A DNA stretch of 64,000 nt from an uncultured Dorea sp. (lineage in GTDB: Bacteria; Bacillota_A; Clostridia; Lachnospirales; Lachnospiraceae), in NCBI GenBank assembly GCA_910579015.1, contig CAJTRO010000015.1, positions 1-64,000 on the forward strand, in the 5' to 3' direction. The translations under genes were made by a program, and so were the position numbers. Positions 41,316 to 51,632 of the stretch are shown piece by piece (positions within the stretch are counted from its first letter, which is position 1; every line of letters begins with the position of its first letter). The notes below the pieces were generated by a model. It had not been told where the DNA came from. It worked only from the letters and a program-made list of their open reading frames with translations, and did not search any database.

Positions 41316-42314
41316 ATGAAGAGATTGTTATTTATCTATAATCCGCGTGCCGGAAAGGAACTTTTGAAACCCAGATTGTCGGATATTATAGACATATTTG
41401 TGAAAGCGGGATATGAAGTGACCGTATATCCGACGCAGGCATATAGGGATGCATATAAGAAGGTGCTTGAATATGATGCCAGCAATTATGACCTTATCGT
41501 ATGCAGCGGGGGCGACGGGACGATCGACGAGGTTGTGACCGGGATGATGCATCGAAAAGAGCGGACTCCTGTGGGATATATCCCGACGGGTACTACCAAT
41601 GATTTTGCCAACAGCCTCCATATCCCCAAGGGGCTTTTGAAGGCGGCGGATAACGCGGTGAACGGCGTGAAGTTTCCCTGTGACGTGGGGCAGTTTAATG
41701 ATGATATCTTTGTGTATGTCGCGGCATTCGGCATGTTCACGGACGTATCTTACGAGACGAAGCAGGAGGTGAAGAACATCCTGGGACATCTGGCGTATGT
41801 TCTGGAGGGGACAAAGCGTCTGTTTAATGTTCCGTCCTACAGGATCAAAGTGGTCCATGACGGAGAGGTGATAGAGGACGAGTTTATCTTTGGGATGGTG
41901 ACGAATTCCCGCTCGGTCGGGGGCTTCCGCAGTATGATCGGCAAGAATGTTGCCTTCGACGACGGATTGTTCGAGGTGACGCTCATCAAGACGCCGACAA
42001 ACCCGATCGCACTACAGGAGATTATCGCCTCTCTTCTGATCGAGCAGATAGATACGAAGCATATGTACACGTTCAAGACAGGGCACATCACGTTCGAGTC
42101 CCTGGAAGAGATCCCGTGGACGCTGGACGGGGAGTTCGGCGGGGAGCATGACGAGGTTGCGATCTATAATCTGAACAGACAGCTTGAGATCATGGTCCCG
42201 GAAGAACACGTAGACAAGCTGATCGAGCCGTTAAAGCGGACAGGGGGCGAGAAGCCGGAGAAGCTTACGGATATGATAAAGGGTGTTCTGTTGACGGATA
42301 AGGCAGGGAAGTGA
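41316..42314 (+). CDS. Diacylglycerol kinase-family (YegS/DgkB) lipid kinase
   Basis: 332 residues. The N-terminal FIYNPRAGKE and the nucleotide motif CSGGDGTIDEVV, then GYIPTGTTNDFANSL, are the signatures of soluble lipid kinases of the DgkB/YegS type. The C-terminal part has FEVTLIKTPTN and PWTLDGEFGG. Such enzymes phosphorylate diacylglycerol at the membrane for lipid recycling. ATG 41316 is 9 bases after GAGGTG. It directly precedes the L10 leader. Confidence 0.9.
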   Translation: MKRLLFIYNPRAGKELLKPRLSDIIDIFVKAGYEVTVYPTQAYRDAYKKVLEYDASNYDLIVCSGGDGTIDEVVTGMMHRKERTPVGYIPTGTTNDFANSLHIPKGLLKAADNAVNGVKFPCDVGQFNDDIFVYVAAFGMFTDVSYETKQEVKNILGHLAYVLEGTKRLFNVPSYRIKVVHDGEVIEDEFIFGMVTNSRSVGGFRSMIGKNVAFDDGLFEVTLIKTPTNPIALQEIIASLLIEQIDTKHMYTFKTGHITFESLEEIPWTLDGEFGGEHDEVAIYNLNRQLEIMVPEEHVDKLIEPLKRTGGEKPEKLTDMIKGVLLTDKAGK

Positions 42315-42332
42315 AATGAGCAGAAAAAGTGG

Positions 42333-42361
42333 TTGACATCCTGTGTTAAGGATGCTATAGT
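42333..42361 (+). promoter_or_regulatory. Promoter of rplJ-rplL
   Basis: Consensus TTGACA, 17-bp spacer, TATAGT. Confidence 0.9.
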
Positions 42362-42366
42362 ATCAA

Positions 42367-42527
42367 GTGACTGCCGAAGACAGCAGGTGCCCGGGGATTA
42401 TAGGGATGTTTTCATCCATTATATGGCGTCCCAGGAGGCGTAAGAAGACCAACGCCTGCCGAGGAAAGTTAGATTCAGTGATTTATGAATTTACAACACC
42501 TCTGTGTCTTTGACGCGGGGTGTTTTT
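42367..42527 (+). ncRNA. Ribosomal protein L10 leader with attenuator terminator
   Basis: The transcript between promoter and rplJ contains CTGCCGAAGACAGCAGGTG and later CCTGCCGAGGAAAG, matching the L10(L12)4 binding leader of Firmicutes. It ends in a terminator (42495-42527: AACACC...GGGTGTT and a T-run) placed before the gene. In the known mechanism, excess L10 complex shifts folding toward termination. Confidence 0.85.
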
Positions 42528-42606
42528 CACTTATAAGCACTTTTCTTAGACAGCAGTCAGATTAGATTTCGTGAATGTATCAAAATCAGAAGGAGGTGCA
42601 CCATTC

Positions 42607-43176
42607 GTGGCAAAAGTTGAATTAAAACAGCCAATTGTACAGGCCATTGCAGATGATGTCAAAGGCGCGGCGAGCGTAGTGCTGGTAGACTACCGCGGAC
42701 TTACTGTTGCGCAGGATACCGAGCTTCGTAAGCAGCTGAGAGAAGCAGGGATCGTCTACAAGGTTTGTAAGAACACAATGATGAAGAGAGCTTTTGAAGG
42801 AACCGAGTTCGCAGGGTTAGACGAGCATCTGGAAGGCCCGAGCGCCCTTGCTATCTCAAAGGACGACGCAACGGCTCCGGCAAGAATCCTCTGCAAGTTT
42901 GCGAAGGATGCCAAGGCTCTTGAGTTAAAGGCTGGTGTGGTAGAGGGCACGGTATATGATAACGCTGCATTGTCAGAGTTAGCTAAGATCCCGTCAAGAG
43001 AAGAGCTGCTGTCCAAGCTGCTTGGAAGCTTGCAGTCACCGATCACCAATCTTGCACGTGTTCTTAATCAGATCGCAGAGCAGGGCGGGGCAGAGGCCTG
43101 CGCGGCAGCGGCTGAGACAGGAGAGGCGTCAGAGGCTCCGGCAGAAGAGACCGCTGAGGCACCGGCGGCAGAGTAA
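42607..43176 (+). CDS. rplJ: 50S ribosomal protein L10
   Basis: 189 residues from GTG 42607, ten bases after AAGGAGG; an in-frame start at 42571 lies before that SD. AKVELKQPIVQAIADDVK, VVLVDYRGLTVAQDTELR and KVCKNTMMKRAF are family signatures. The C-terminus carries an Ala/Glu-rich extension (EASEAPAEETAEAPAAE) beyond the L12-binding helix. Controlled by the leader just upstream. Confidence 0.96.
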   Translation: MAKVELKQPIVQAIADDVKGAASVVLVDYRGLTVAQDTELRKQLREAGIVYKVCKNTMMKRAFEGTEFAGLDEHLEGPSALAISKDDATAPARILCKFAKDAKALELKAGVVEGTVYDNAALSELAKIPSREELLSKLLGSLQSPITNLARVLNQIAEQGGAEACAAAAETGEASEAPAEETAEAPAAE

Positions 43177-43266
43177 GGCGGCTTAACGGCCGGTAATAAA
43201 GGTTCACAGGAACTTTATGTATCACAGGATACAGACAATCATTATAATAATATGGAGGAAAATACA

Positions 43267-43638
43267 ATGGCAAAGTTAACAACAGCTGAATTTATTGATG
43301 CAATCAAAGAGTTATCAGTATTAGAGTTGAATGATTTAGTAAAAGCATGTGAAGAAGAATTTGGTGTATCTGCGGCAGCAGGCGTAGTAGTTGCAGCAGC
43401 GGCAGAAGGCCCGGCAGTGGAAGAGAAGGATGAGTTCGATGTAGAGTTAGTATCCGCAGGCGCTTCCAAGGTTAAGGTAATCAAGGTTGTACGTGAGATC
43501 ACAGGTCTTGGACTGAAGGAAGCTAAGGCAGTAGTTGACGAAGCTCCGAAGGTTGTAAAAGAGGCTGTTTCCAAGGCAGAGGCTGAGGAGATCAAGGCTA
43601 AGCTTGAGGCAGAAGGCGCAGAGGTTAACCTCAAATAA
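43267..43638 (+). CDS. rplL: 50S ribosomal protein L7/L12
   Basis: 123 residues. MAKLTTAEFIDAIKELSVLE forms the dimerisation domain, an Ala/Val-rich hinge follows, and the C-terminal domain has KVKVIKVVREITGLGLKEAK and VVDEAPKVVKE for elongation-factor contact. ATG 43267 after GGAGG. Confidence 0.97.
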   Translation: MAKLTTAEFIDAIKELSVLELNDLVKACEEEFGVSAAAGVVVAAAAEGPAVEEKDEFDVELVSAGASKVKVIKVVREITGLGLKEAKAVVDEAPKVVKEAVSKAEAEEIKAKLEAEGAEVNLK

Positions 43639-43668
43639 TCAAGGCTTAAACGATACAGATGATGACAT

Positions 43669-43697
43669 GGACCGTTCCGGGATGGGGCGGTCTTTTT
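43669..43697 (+). terminator. Terminator between rplL and rpoB
   Basis: GACCGTTCC and GGGGCGGTC form a stem followed by TTTTT. It separates ribosomal-protein from polymerase transcription. Confidence 0.8.
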
Positions 43698-43724
43698 GCA
43701 TTCAGATATTTTTTGAAAAATTCA

Positions 43725-43754
43725 TTGACAAGCCCTTGAGCTCTGTGCTATAGT
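43725..43754 (+). promoter_or_regulatory. Promoter of rpoBC
   Basis: TTGACA, 18-bp spacer, TATAGT, with about 120 bases of leader. Confidence 0.8.
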
Positions 43755-43878
43755 AAAAAATGCACTATTGTGGAAAGTTATGCCATGATATCGCATGGAA
43801 GCAGTGGGGAATGCGCTGTTTCCAATGGTTTTCAATATTGTTTTCCAACAAAATATATGAGGAGAGTGAAACGTCAAT

Positions 43879-46800
43879 ATGGAGAAAAACAGAATTCGTC
43901 CCATCAAAAGCGGAAAAAGTTCACGCATGAGTTATTCCAGACAAAAAGAAGTTCTTCAGATGCCGAACCTGATTGAAGTCCAGAAGGACTCCTATCAGTG
44001 GTTTCTTGACGAAGGACTGAATGAAGTGTTCGATGATATTTCCCCGATCACTGACTATAGCGGACATCTGAGTCTGGAGTTTGTTGATTTTACCTTGTGC
44101 GAGAAAGACGTGAAGTACACAATCGAAGAGTGTAAAGAACGCGATGCTACTTATGCGGCGCCACTCAAGGTGAGGGTAAGACTTCACAATAAAGAGACAG
44201 ATGAGATCAACGAGCATGAGATATTCATGGGGGATCTGCCGTTGATGACCAGTACGGGTACTTTTGTAATTAACGGGGCAGAGCGTGTTATCGTAAGTCA
44301 GTTGGTCCGTTCTCCGGGCATCTACTATGCGATCGCGCATGATAAGTTAGGCAAGAAGCTGTATTCCTCCACTGTAATCCCCAACAGGGGCGCATGGTTG
44401 GAATACGAGACAGACTCCAATGACGTTTTTTATGTACGTGTAGATAGAACAAGAAAGGTGCCGATCACTGTATTAGTCCGCGCTTTGGGAATCGGCACGA
44501 ATCCTGAGATTGTTGAATTGTTTGGTGAAGAGCCGAAGATCCTTGCAAGCTTTGAGAAGGATGCGGCTACGAATTATCAGGAAGGTCTTCTGGAATTATA
44601 TAAGAAGATCCGTCCGGGCGAACCGCTTGCCGTGGACAGTGCAGAGAGCCTGATTACGAGCATGTTCTTCGATCCGAGACGTTATGACCTTGCGAAGGTA
44701 GGAAGATATAAGTTTAATAAGAAGCTTTCCCTCAGAAACCGTATTACCGGACATGTACTTGCAGAGAGCGTTGCAAGTCCTGTTACAGGCGAGGTGATTG
44801 CCGAGGCCGGTACGAAGGTGACAAGGGAACTGGCGGATCAGATACAGAATGCGGCAGTACCGTATGTATGGATGGAAGGCCACGAGGAAGAGCGCAATAT
44901 CAAGGTGATCTCTAACATGATGGTTGATATTGACGCTGTTGTGGACGTGGATCCGAAGGAAGTCGGCGTCACAGAGATGGTTTATTACCCGGTCCTTGCA
45001 GGGCTCCTGGAAGAGACGGGCGGTGATATTGATGAGCTTAAAGACGCCATCAGGCGGGATATCCACGACCTGATCCCGAAGCATATTACGAAGGAAGATA
45101 TCATTGCTTCCATTAATTATAATATCCATCTGGAGTATGGACTTGGAAATGATGACGATATCGATCATCTGGGCAACCGGCGTATCCGTTCTGTGGGGGA
45201 ATTGTTGCAGAACCAGTACAGGATCGGTCTGTCAAGGCTTGAGAGAGTTGTCCGCGAGAGGATGACAACCCAGGATCTGGAGGGGATCTCACCGCAGTCT
45301 CTGATCAATATCAAGCCTGTAACGGCGGCTGTTAAGGAGTTTTTTGGATCGTCACAGCTGTCACAGTTCATGGATCAGAATAATCCGCTGGGCGAGCTGA
45401 CGCATAAGAGACGTCTGTCTGCCCTGGGACCTGGCGGTCTGTCCAGAGACCGCGCCGGATTCGAGGTTCGAGACGTTCATTATTCGCATTATGGAAGAAT
45501 GTGTCCGATCGAGACACCTGAAGGTCCGAATATCGGTCTGATCAACTCCCTTGCAACATATGCAAGGATTAATCAGTATGGCTTTATCGAGGCTCCGTAC
45601 CGCAAGATCGATCACAGCGATCCGGCGAATCCGGTGGTTACGGAGGAAGTTGAATATATGACGGCTGACGAAGAGGATAATTACCATGTGGCTCAGGCGA
45701 ACGAGGCTCTGGATGCGGAGGGGCATTTCATCCGAAGGAATGTTTCCGGACGTTACAGGGAGGAGACGCAGGAGTATGAGAGACGTATGTTCGATTACAT
45801 GGACGTGTCTCCTAAGATGGTGTTCTCTGTCGCGACAGCGCTGATCCCGTTCCTTGAGAATGACGATGCGAACCGTGCGCTGATGGGTTCCAACATGCAG
45901 CGTCAGGCTGTGCCGCTTCTGCTGACAGAAGCCCCGGTAGTAGGAACAGGTATGGAGGAGAAGTCGGCTGTCGATTCCGGCGTGTGTGTGATCGCCCAGA
46001 AGGGCGGCGTGGTGGAGCGCGCTGCGTCCACGGAGGTTACGATCCGTCAGGAGGACGGTAATCTCAAGAGATATAAGCTGACGAAGTTCCAGAGAAGTAA
46101 CCAGAGCAACTGTTACAACCAGAGGCCGATCGTGTTCAAGGGCGATAAGGTAGAGGCCGGTGACGTGATTGCCGACGGACCGTCTACGTCCAACGGCGAG
46201 ATGGCGCTTGGAAAGAACCCGCTGATCGGGTTCATGACCTGGGAGGGTTACAACTACGAGGACGCCGTACTGTTAAGTGAGAGACTGGTTCAGGAGGATG
46301 TGTATACATCTGTTCATATAGAAGAATACGAGGCTGAGGCGCGTGATACGAAGCTTGGGCCGGAAGAGGTTACCCGCGATATCCCGGGTGTCGGTGACGA
46401 TGCTCTTAAGAATCTGGATGAGCGGGGGATCATCCGCATCGGCGCTGAGGTGCGTGCGGGAGATATCCTGGTGGGCAAGGTGACTCCGAAGGGAGAGACC
46501 GAGCTTACGGCGGAGGAGAGACTGCTGCGGGCGATCTTCGGAGAGAAGGCCCGTGAGGTAAGAGATACGTCTCTTAAGGTTCCGCATGGTGAATATGGTA
46601 TCGTCGTGGATGCGAAGGTATTCACAAGAGACAACGGAGATGAGCTGTCTCCGGGAGTGAATCAGGCGGTCCGCATCTATATTGCTCAGAAGAGAAAGAT
46701 CTCTGTAGGTGACAAGATGGCCGGACGTCATGGTAACAAGGGTGTTGTTTCCCGTGTTCTGCCGGTGGAGGATATGCCGTTTCTGCCAAACGGCCGCCCT

Positions 46801-47760
46801 TTAGATATCGTGCTGAATCCGCTGGGCGTGCCGTCGCGTATGAATATCGGTCAGGTATTGGAGATCCATCTGTCCCTGGCTGCCAAAGCGCTCGGATTTA
46901 ATATTGCCACGCCGGTATTTGACGGTGCGAACGAGAATGATATCATGGATACGCTTGACCTGGCCAATGACTATGTTAACCTGAGCTGGGAAGAGTTTGA
47001 AGCGAAGCATAGAGAAGCATTGCTTCCGGAGGTTATGCAGTACCTGTATGATAACCGGGAGCACAGAGAGCTGTGGAAGGGCGTGCCGATTTCCAGAGAC
47101 GGTAAGGTGCGCTTAAGAGACGGTCGTACCGGAGAGTATTTCGACAGTCCGGTTACCATCGGCCACATGCATTATCTGAAGCTGCATCACCTGGTTGACG
47201 ACAAGATCCATGCCCGTTCCACAGGTCCTTATTCTCTGGTTACGCAGCAGCCGCTGGGCGGAAAGGCTCAGTTCGGCGGACAGCGTTTCGGAGAGATGGA
47301 GGTATGGGCGCTGGAGGCTTACGGCGCGTCCTATACATTGCAGGAGATCCTGACTGTGAAGTCAGATGATGTGGTCGGACGTGTGAAGACCTATGAAGCG
47401 ATCATTAAGGGTGAGAATATCCCTGAGCCGGGTATTCCGGAGTCTTTCAAGGTATTGTTAAAGGAGTTACAGTCTCTTGGACTGGATATGCGTGTGCTCC
47501 GTGATGATAATACAGAAGTCGAGATCATGGAGACGGCCGATATGGGAGAGACCGATTTCCGCTCATTGATCGAAGGAGACAGAAAGTATCATCAGGATGA
47601 CGACCTTGGGGAGCATGGATATACCGAGCAGGAGTTCGAAGGCGAAGAGCTGATCGACGTTGAGGAAGAGCCTGACGAGGATGAATTTGATATGGATATG
47701 GACATGGAATATGAGCCTGGTGATGATTTTGGATATGATGATTTATCGGATGATGAATAG
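43879..47760 (+). CDS. rpoB: DNA-directed RNA polymerase subunit beta
   Basis: 1293 residues. N-terminus MEKNRIRPIKSGKSSRMSYS; rifampicin-region residues in SQLSQFMDQNNPLGELTHKR and RLSALGPGGLSRDRAG; catalytic-side motifs GDKMAGRHGNKGVVS and HSRST-type HARSTGPYSLVTQQPLGGKA. The rifampicin cluster residues visible (Gln, Asp, His, Arg, Ser) are those of sensitive enzymes. The C-terminal 60 residues are a strongly acidic tail with DEDEFDMDMDMEYEP. The SD (GGAG, 43861-43864) is 14 bases from the ATG, rather far. Confidence 0.98.
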   Translation: MEKNRIRPIKSGKSSRMSYSRQKEVLQMPNLIEVQKDSYQWFLDEGLNEVFDDISPITDYSGHLSLEFVDFTLCEKDVKYTIEECKERDATYAAPLKVRVRLHNKETDEINEHEIFMGDLPLMTSTGTFVINGAERVIVSQLVRSPGIYYAIAHDKLGKKLYSSTVIPNRGAWLEYETDSNDVFYVRVDRTRKVPITVLVRALGIGTNPEIVELFGEEPKILASFEKDAATNYQEGLLELYKKIRPGEPLAVDSAESLITSMFFDPRRYDLAKVGRYKFNKKLSLRNRITGHVLAESVASPVTGEVIAEAGTKVTRELADQIQNAAVPYVWMEGHEEERNIKVISNMMVDIDAVVDVDPKEVGVTEMVYYPVLAGLLEETGGDIDELKDAIRRDIHDLIPKHITKEDIIASINYNIHLEYGLGNDDDIDHLGNRRIRSVGELLQNQYRIGLSRLERVVRERMTTQDLEGISPQSLINIKPVTAAVKEFFGSSQLSQFMDQNNPLGELTHKRRLSALGPGGLSRDRAGFEVRDVHYSHYGRMCPIETPEGPNIGLINSLATYARINQYGFIEAPYRKIDHSDPANPVVTEEVEYMTADEEDNYHVAQANEALDAEGHFIRRNVSGRYREETQEYERRMFDYMDVSPKMVFSVATALIPFLENDDANRALMGSNMQRQAVPLLLTEAPVVGTGMEEKSAVDSGVCVIAQKGGVVERAASTEVTIRQEDGNLKRYKLTKFQRSNQSNCYNQRPIVFKGDKVEAGDVIADGPSTSNGEMALGKNPLIGFMTWEGYNYEDAVLLSERLVQEDVYTSVHIEEYEAEARDTKLGPEEVTRDIPGVGDDALKNLDERGIIRIGAEVRAGDILVGKVTPKGETELTAEERLLRAIFGEKAREVRDTSLKVPHGEYGIVVDAKVFTRDNGDELSPGVNQAVRIYIAQKRKISVGDKMAGRHGNKGVVSRVLPVEDMPFLPNGRPLDIVLNPLGVPSRMNIGQVLEIHLSLAAKALGFNIATPVFDGANENDIMDTLDLANDYVNLSWEEFEAKHREALLPEVMQYLYDNREHRELWKGVPISRDGKVRLRDGRTGEYFDSPVTIGHMHYLKLHHLVDDKIHARSTGPYSLVTQQPLGGKAQFGGQRFGEMEVWALEAYGASYTLQEILTVKSDDVVGRVKTYEAIIKGENIPEPGIPESFKVLLKELQSLGLDMRVLRDDNTEVEIMETADMGETDFRSLIEGDRKYHQDDDLGEHGYTEQEFEGEELIDVEEEPDEDEFDMDMDMEYEPGDDFGYDDLSDDE

Positions 47761-47774
47761 GAAGGGGTGCCGGT

Positions 47775-50700
47775 ATGCCAGAAAATAACAAGGAACAAAC
47801 GTATCAGCCAATGACATTTGATGCAATCAAGATAGGTTTGGCGTCACCTGATAAGATTCTGGAGTGGTCCAGGGGAGAAGTTACGAAGCCGGAGACAATT
47901 AACTACCGGACGCTGAAGCCGGAGAAGGACGGATTGTTCTGCGAGAGGATATTTGGACCAAGCAAGGACTGGGAGTGCCATTGCGGTAAGTACAAGAAGA
48001 TCCGTTATAAGGGCGTAGTCTGCGACCGTTGTGGTGTTGAGGTTACGAAGTCAAGCGTGCGCCGTGAGCGTATGGGGCATATTGCCCTGGCCGCTCCGGT
48101 GTCGCATATCTGGTATTTTAAGGGTATCCCAAGCCGTATGGGGCTGATCCTGGATCTGTCGCCAAGGACGCTTGAGAAGGTGCTGTATTTTGCGTCTTAT
48201 ATCGTGCTTGACAGAGGCAGCAGTGACTTGCAGTATAAGCAGGTGCTGTCGGAGCAGGAGTATCAGGAGGCAAGAGAGAAGTGGGGAAGTGCGTTCCGCG
48301 TAGGGATGGGCGCGGAGTCTATCCAGGAACTGCTTCAGTCCATTGATCTTGACAAGGATTATAAAGAATTGCAGGAAGGGCTTAAGGGTGCGACCGGACA
48401 GAAGCGCGCGAGGATCGTGAAGCGTCTGGAGGTTGTGGAGGCATTCCGCGAGTCGGGGAATAAGCCGGAGTGGATGATCATGACGGCAATCCCGGTGATC
48501 CCGCCGGATCTGCGTCCTATGGTACAGCTGGACGGCGGACGGTTTGCGACGTCTGACCTGAATGATCTGTACCGGAGGATTATCAATAGAAACAACCGTC
48601 TGAAGCGTCTGCTGGAGCTTGGCGCTCCGGACATTATCGTAAGAAATGAAAAGAGGATGCTCCAGGAGGCGGTTGACGCGCTGATTGACAACGGACGCCG
48701 CGGACGTCCTGTTACAGGGCCGGGTAACCGTGCGCTCAAGTCGCTGTCAGACATGCTTAAGGGTAAGTCCGGACGTTTCCGCCAGAATCTTCTTGGAAAG
48801 CGTGTTGACTATTCCGGACGGTCTGTTATCGTCGTAGGGCCGGAGCTTAAGATATACCAGTGCGGTCTGCCAAAAGAGATGGCGATCGAGCTGTTCAAGC
48901 CGTTTGTAATGAAGGAGCTGGTCCAGAACGGAACCGCCCATAATATTAAGAACGCGAAGAAGATGGTTGAGAGGGTACAGCCGGAGGTGTGGGATGTGCT
49001 TGAGGATGTCATCAAAGAACATCCGGTTATGCTGAACCGCGCCCCTACGCTTCACCGACTGGGTATCCAGGCATTTGAGCCGATTCTGGTAGAGGGTAAG
49101 GCGATCAAGCTTCATCCATTGGTATGTACGGCTTATAATGCTGACTTTGACGGAGACCAGATGGCTGTGCATCTTCCGCTGTCTGTGGAGGCTCAGGCAG
49201 AGTGCCGGTTCCTCCTGCTGTCGCCGAACAACCTGCTGAAACCGTCAGACGGCGGACCGGTTGCTGTTCCTTCTCAGGATATGGTACTTGGTATCTATTA
49301 CCTGACGCAGGAGAGGCCGGGAGCAAAGGGTGAGGGCAAGTTCTTTAAGAATGTGAACGAGGCGATCCTTGCCTATGAGAATGACGCGATCACGCTTCAT
49401 TCCCGCATCAAGGTACGCGTGAACAAGACGATGCCGGACGGCAGGGAAGTATGCGGTAATATCGAATCCACTCTGGGACGTTTCTTATTCAATGAGATCA
49501 TTCCGCAGGATCTGGGATTCGTGGACCGCGAAGCGAAGGACAGCGAATTACTGCTTGAAGTTGATTTCCACGTAGGAAAGAAGCAGTTAAAGCAGATTCT
49601 TGAGAAAGTAATCAATACCCACGGTTCCACTGCCACGGCAGAGGTTCTGGATGCGGTAAAATCAATCGGATATAAGTATTCCACCAGAGCGGCCATGACC
49701 GTATCCATCTCGGATATGACGGTGCCGCCGCAGAAGCCGGAGATGATCCAGCAGGCGCAGGATACGGTGGATAAGATCACCAAGAACTTCAAGCGCGGTC
49801 TGATCACGGAGGAAGAGCGTTATAAAGAGGTTGTTGAGACCTGGAAGGCAACGGATGACGCGTTGACAGAGGCGCTGTTGTCTGGTCTGGATAAGTATAA
49901 TAACATCTTCATGATGGCGGATTCCGGTGCGCGTGGTTCCGACAAGCAGATTAAGCAGCTTGCGGGTATGCGAGGACTGATGGCGGATACGACAGGACGT
50001 ACTATCGAGCTGCCTATCAAGTCTAACTTCCGTGAAGGTCTGGACGTACTGGAGTATTTCATGTCCGCCCACGGAGCGCGTAAGGGATTGTCCGATACGG
50101 CTCTTCGTACCGCCGATTCCGGATACCTGACCAGACGTCTGGTTGATGTATCACAGGAACTGATCATCCATGAGGTGGATTGTGTGGATAAGGGCGTCGA
50201 GATCCCGGGTATGTACGTGAAGGCGTTCATGGACGGCAATGAAGAGATTGAGAGCTTGCAGGAGCGTATCACAGGACGTTACCTGTGTGAGACGATTGTA
50301 GATAAGGACGGAAATGTTCTTGTGAAGGCGAACCATATGGTAACTCCGAAGCGTGCGGAGCTTATCATGAAGAAGGGTGTGGATGAAAACGGAGAGACCT
50401 TGAAGCAGATTAAGATCCGGACCATTCTTACCTGTAAGTCGCACAATGGTGTCTGCGCGAAATGTTACGGCGCCAACATGGCGACCGGAGAGCCTGTACA
50501 GGTGGGCGAGGCGGTAGGTATTATCGCCGCACAGTCTATCGGAGAGCCTGGTACACAGCTTACGATGCGTACCTTCCATACCGGCGGTGTTGCGGGTGAC
50601 GATATCACGCAAGGTCTTCCCCGTGTCGAGGAGCTTTTTGAGGCCAGAAAGCCGAAAGGTCTTGCGATCATCACGGAGTTTGCCGGAGTTGCGAACATCC

Positions 50701-51542
50701 ATGACACGAAGAAGAAGCGTGAGATCATCGTAACGAATGACGAGACGGGCGAATCAAAGGCATATCTGATCCCGTATGGTTCCAGGATCAAGGTTCAGGA
50801 CGGCGCAGTGTTAGAGGCCGGCGACGAGCTGACGGAAGGAAGCGTGAATCCTCACGATATCCTGAAGATCAAGGGACTGCGTGCCGTACAGGATTATATG
50901 ATCCAGGAAGTACAGCGTGTATACCGTCTGCAAGGTGTTGAGATCAATGATAAGCATATCGAGGTTATCGTGCGCCAGATGCTTAAGAAGGTTCGTGTGG
51001 AGGAAGCCGGGGATACGGAGTTCCTTCCGGGCACGAATGTTGACAGGCTGGACTTCGAGGAAGTGAATGCACAGATGGTTCAGGAAGATATGGAGCCTGC
51101 GACCGGTGAGCAGATCATGCTTGGTATCACCAAGGCGTCACTGGCGACGAATTCGTTCCTGTCTGCGGCGTCCTTCCAGGAGACGACGAAGGTGCTGACA
51201 GAAGCGGCCATCAAGGGCAAGATCGATCCGTTGATCGGTCTGAAGGAGAACGTCATCATCGGTAAGCATATCCCGGCTGGTACGGGTATGAGGAAATACC
51301 GCGATATCAGGCTGGATTCTGATGTGGATCTGGATGATGAGATTATGCTTGACGAGGAGGCCGGCAAAGCTGATATGGCAGAAGAGCTGGATGACGGCGG
51401 TGTCGAAGGGGCTTCCGGGGATATGGCTGAGGATTTTGCAAAGTTAGACGATCTGGCTTACGCGGATGAATCTGACGTTCTGGACGAGACGGATCCTGAA
51501 GAGGACGCAGTAGATGAATTCGTGGAGCTTGTAGAAGAGTAG
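47775..51542 (+). CDS. rpoC: DNA-directed RNA polymerase subunit beta'
   Basis: 1255 residues. Zinc-finger cysteines in CHCGKYKKIRYKGVVCDRCG; the active-site metal motif NADFDGDQMAVH; trigger-loop region and the second zinc cluster CKSHNGVCAKCYG; MRTFHTGGVAGDDITQGLPR near the jaw. The last 65 residues form an acidic tail (LDETDPEEDAVDEFVELVEE), parallel to the one on RpoB. 14 bases separate it from rpoB, with GGAAGGGGTG before the ATG. Confidence 0.98.
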   Translation: MPENNKEQTYQPMTFDAIKIGLASPDKILEWSRGEVTKPETINYRTLKPEKDGLFCERIFGPSKDWECHCGKYKKIRYKGVVCDRCGVEVTKSSVRRERMGHIALAAPVSHIWYFKGIPSRMGLILDLSPRTLEKVLYFASYIVLDRGSSDLQYKQVLSEQEYQEAREKWGSAFRVGMGAESIQELLQSIDLDKDYKELQEGLKGATGQKRARIVKRLEVVEAFRESGNKPEWMIMTAIPVIPPDLRPMVQLDGGRFATSDLNDLYRRIINRNNRLKRLLELGAPDIIVRNEKRMLQEAVDALIDNGRRGRPVTGPGNRALKSLSDMLKGKSGRFRQNLLGKRVDYSGRSVIVVGPELKIYQCGLPKEMAIELFKPFVMKELVQNGTAHNIKNAKKMVERVQPEVWDVLEDVIKEHPVMLNRAPTLHRLGIQAFEPILVEGKAIKLHPLVCTAYNADFDGDQMAVHLPLSVEAQAECRFLLLSPNNLLKPSDGGPVAVPSQDMVLGIYYLTQERPGAKGEGKFFKNVNEAILAYENDAITLHSRIKVRVNKTMPDGREVCGNIESTLGRFLFNEIIPQDLGFVDREAKDSELLLEVDFHVGKKQLKQILEKVINTHGSTATAEVLDAVKSIGYKYSTRAAMTVSISDMTVPPQKPEMIQQAQDTVDKITKNFKRGLITEEERYKEVVETWKATDDALTEALLSGLDKYNNIFMMADSGARGSDKQIKQLAGMRGLMADTTGRTIELPIKSNFREGLDVLEYFMSAHGARKGLSDTALRTADSGYLTRRLVDVSQELIIHEVDCVDKGVEIPGMYVKAFMDGNEEIESLQERITGRYLCETIVDKDGNVLVKANHMVTPKRAELIMKKGVDENGETLKQIKIRTILTCKSHNGVCAKCYGANMATGEPVQVGEAVGIIAAQSIGEPGTQLTMRTFHTGGVAGDDITQGLPRVEELFEARKPKGLAIITEFAGVANIHDTKKKREIIVTNDETGESKAYLIPYGSRIKVQDGAVLEAGDELTEGSVNPHDILKIKGLRAVQDYMIQEVQRVYRLQGVEINDKHIEVIVRQMLKKVRVEEAGDTEFLPGTNVDRLDFEEVNAQMVQEDMEPATGEQIMLGITKASLATNSFLSAASFQETTKVLTEAAIKGKIDPLIGLKENVIIGKHIPAGTGMRKYRDIRLDSDVDLDDEIMLDEEAGKADMAEELDDGGVEGASGDMAEDFAKLDDLAYADESDVLDETDPEEDAVDEFVELVEE

Positions 51543-51550
51543 GATAGATA

Positions 51551-51584
51551 AAAAGATGAGGTGCAGATGCGTCTCATCTTTTTT
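51551..51584 (+). terminator. Terminator of rpoBC
   Basis: AAAAGATGAG pairs with CTCATCTTTT, followed by more T. Confidence 0.9.
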
Positions 51585-51632
51585 GCTAAAGTGTATCTGT
51601 AGAAAATACATATCAGAAAGAAGAGGCTTGAA

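Noticed and set aside
42367..42527. The rplJ leader as a new riboswitch
   Set aside because: Sequence and position match the known L10 leader with its attenuator, so nothing new is needed.
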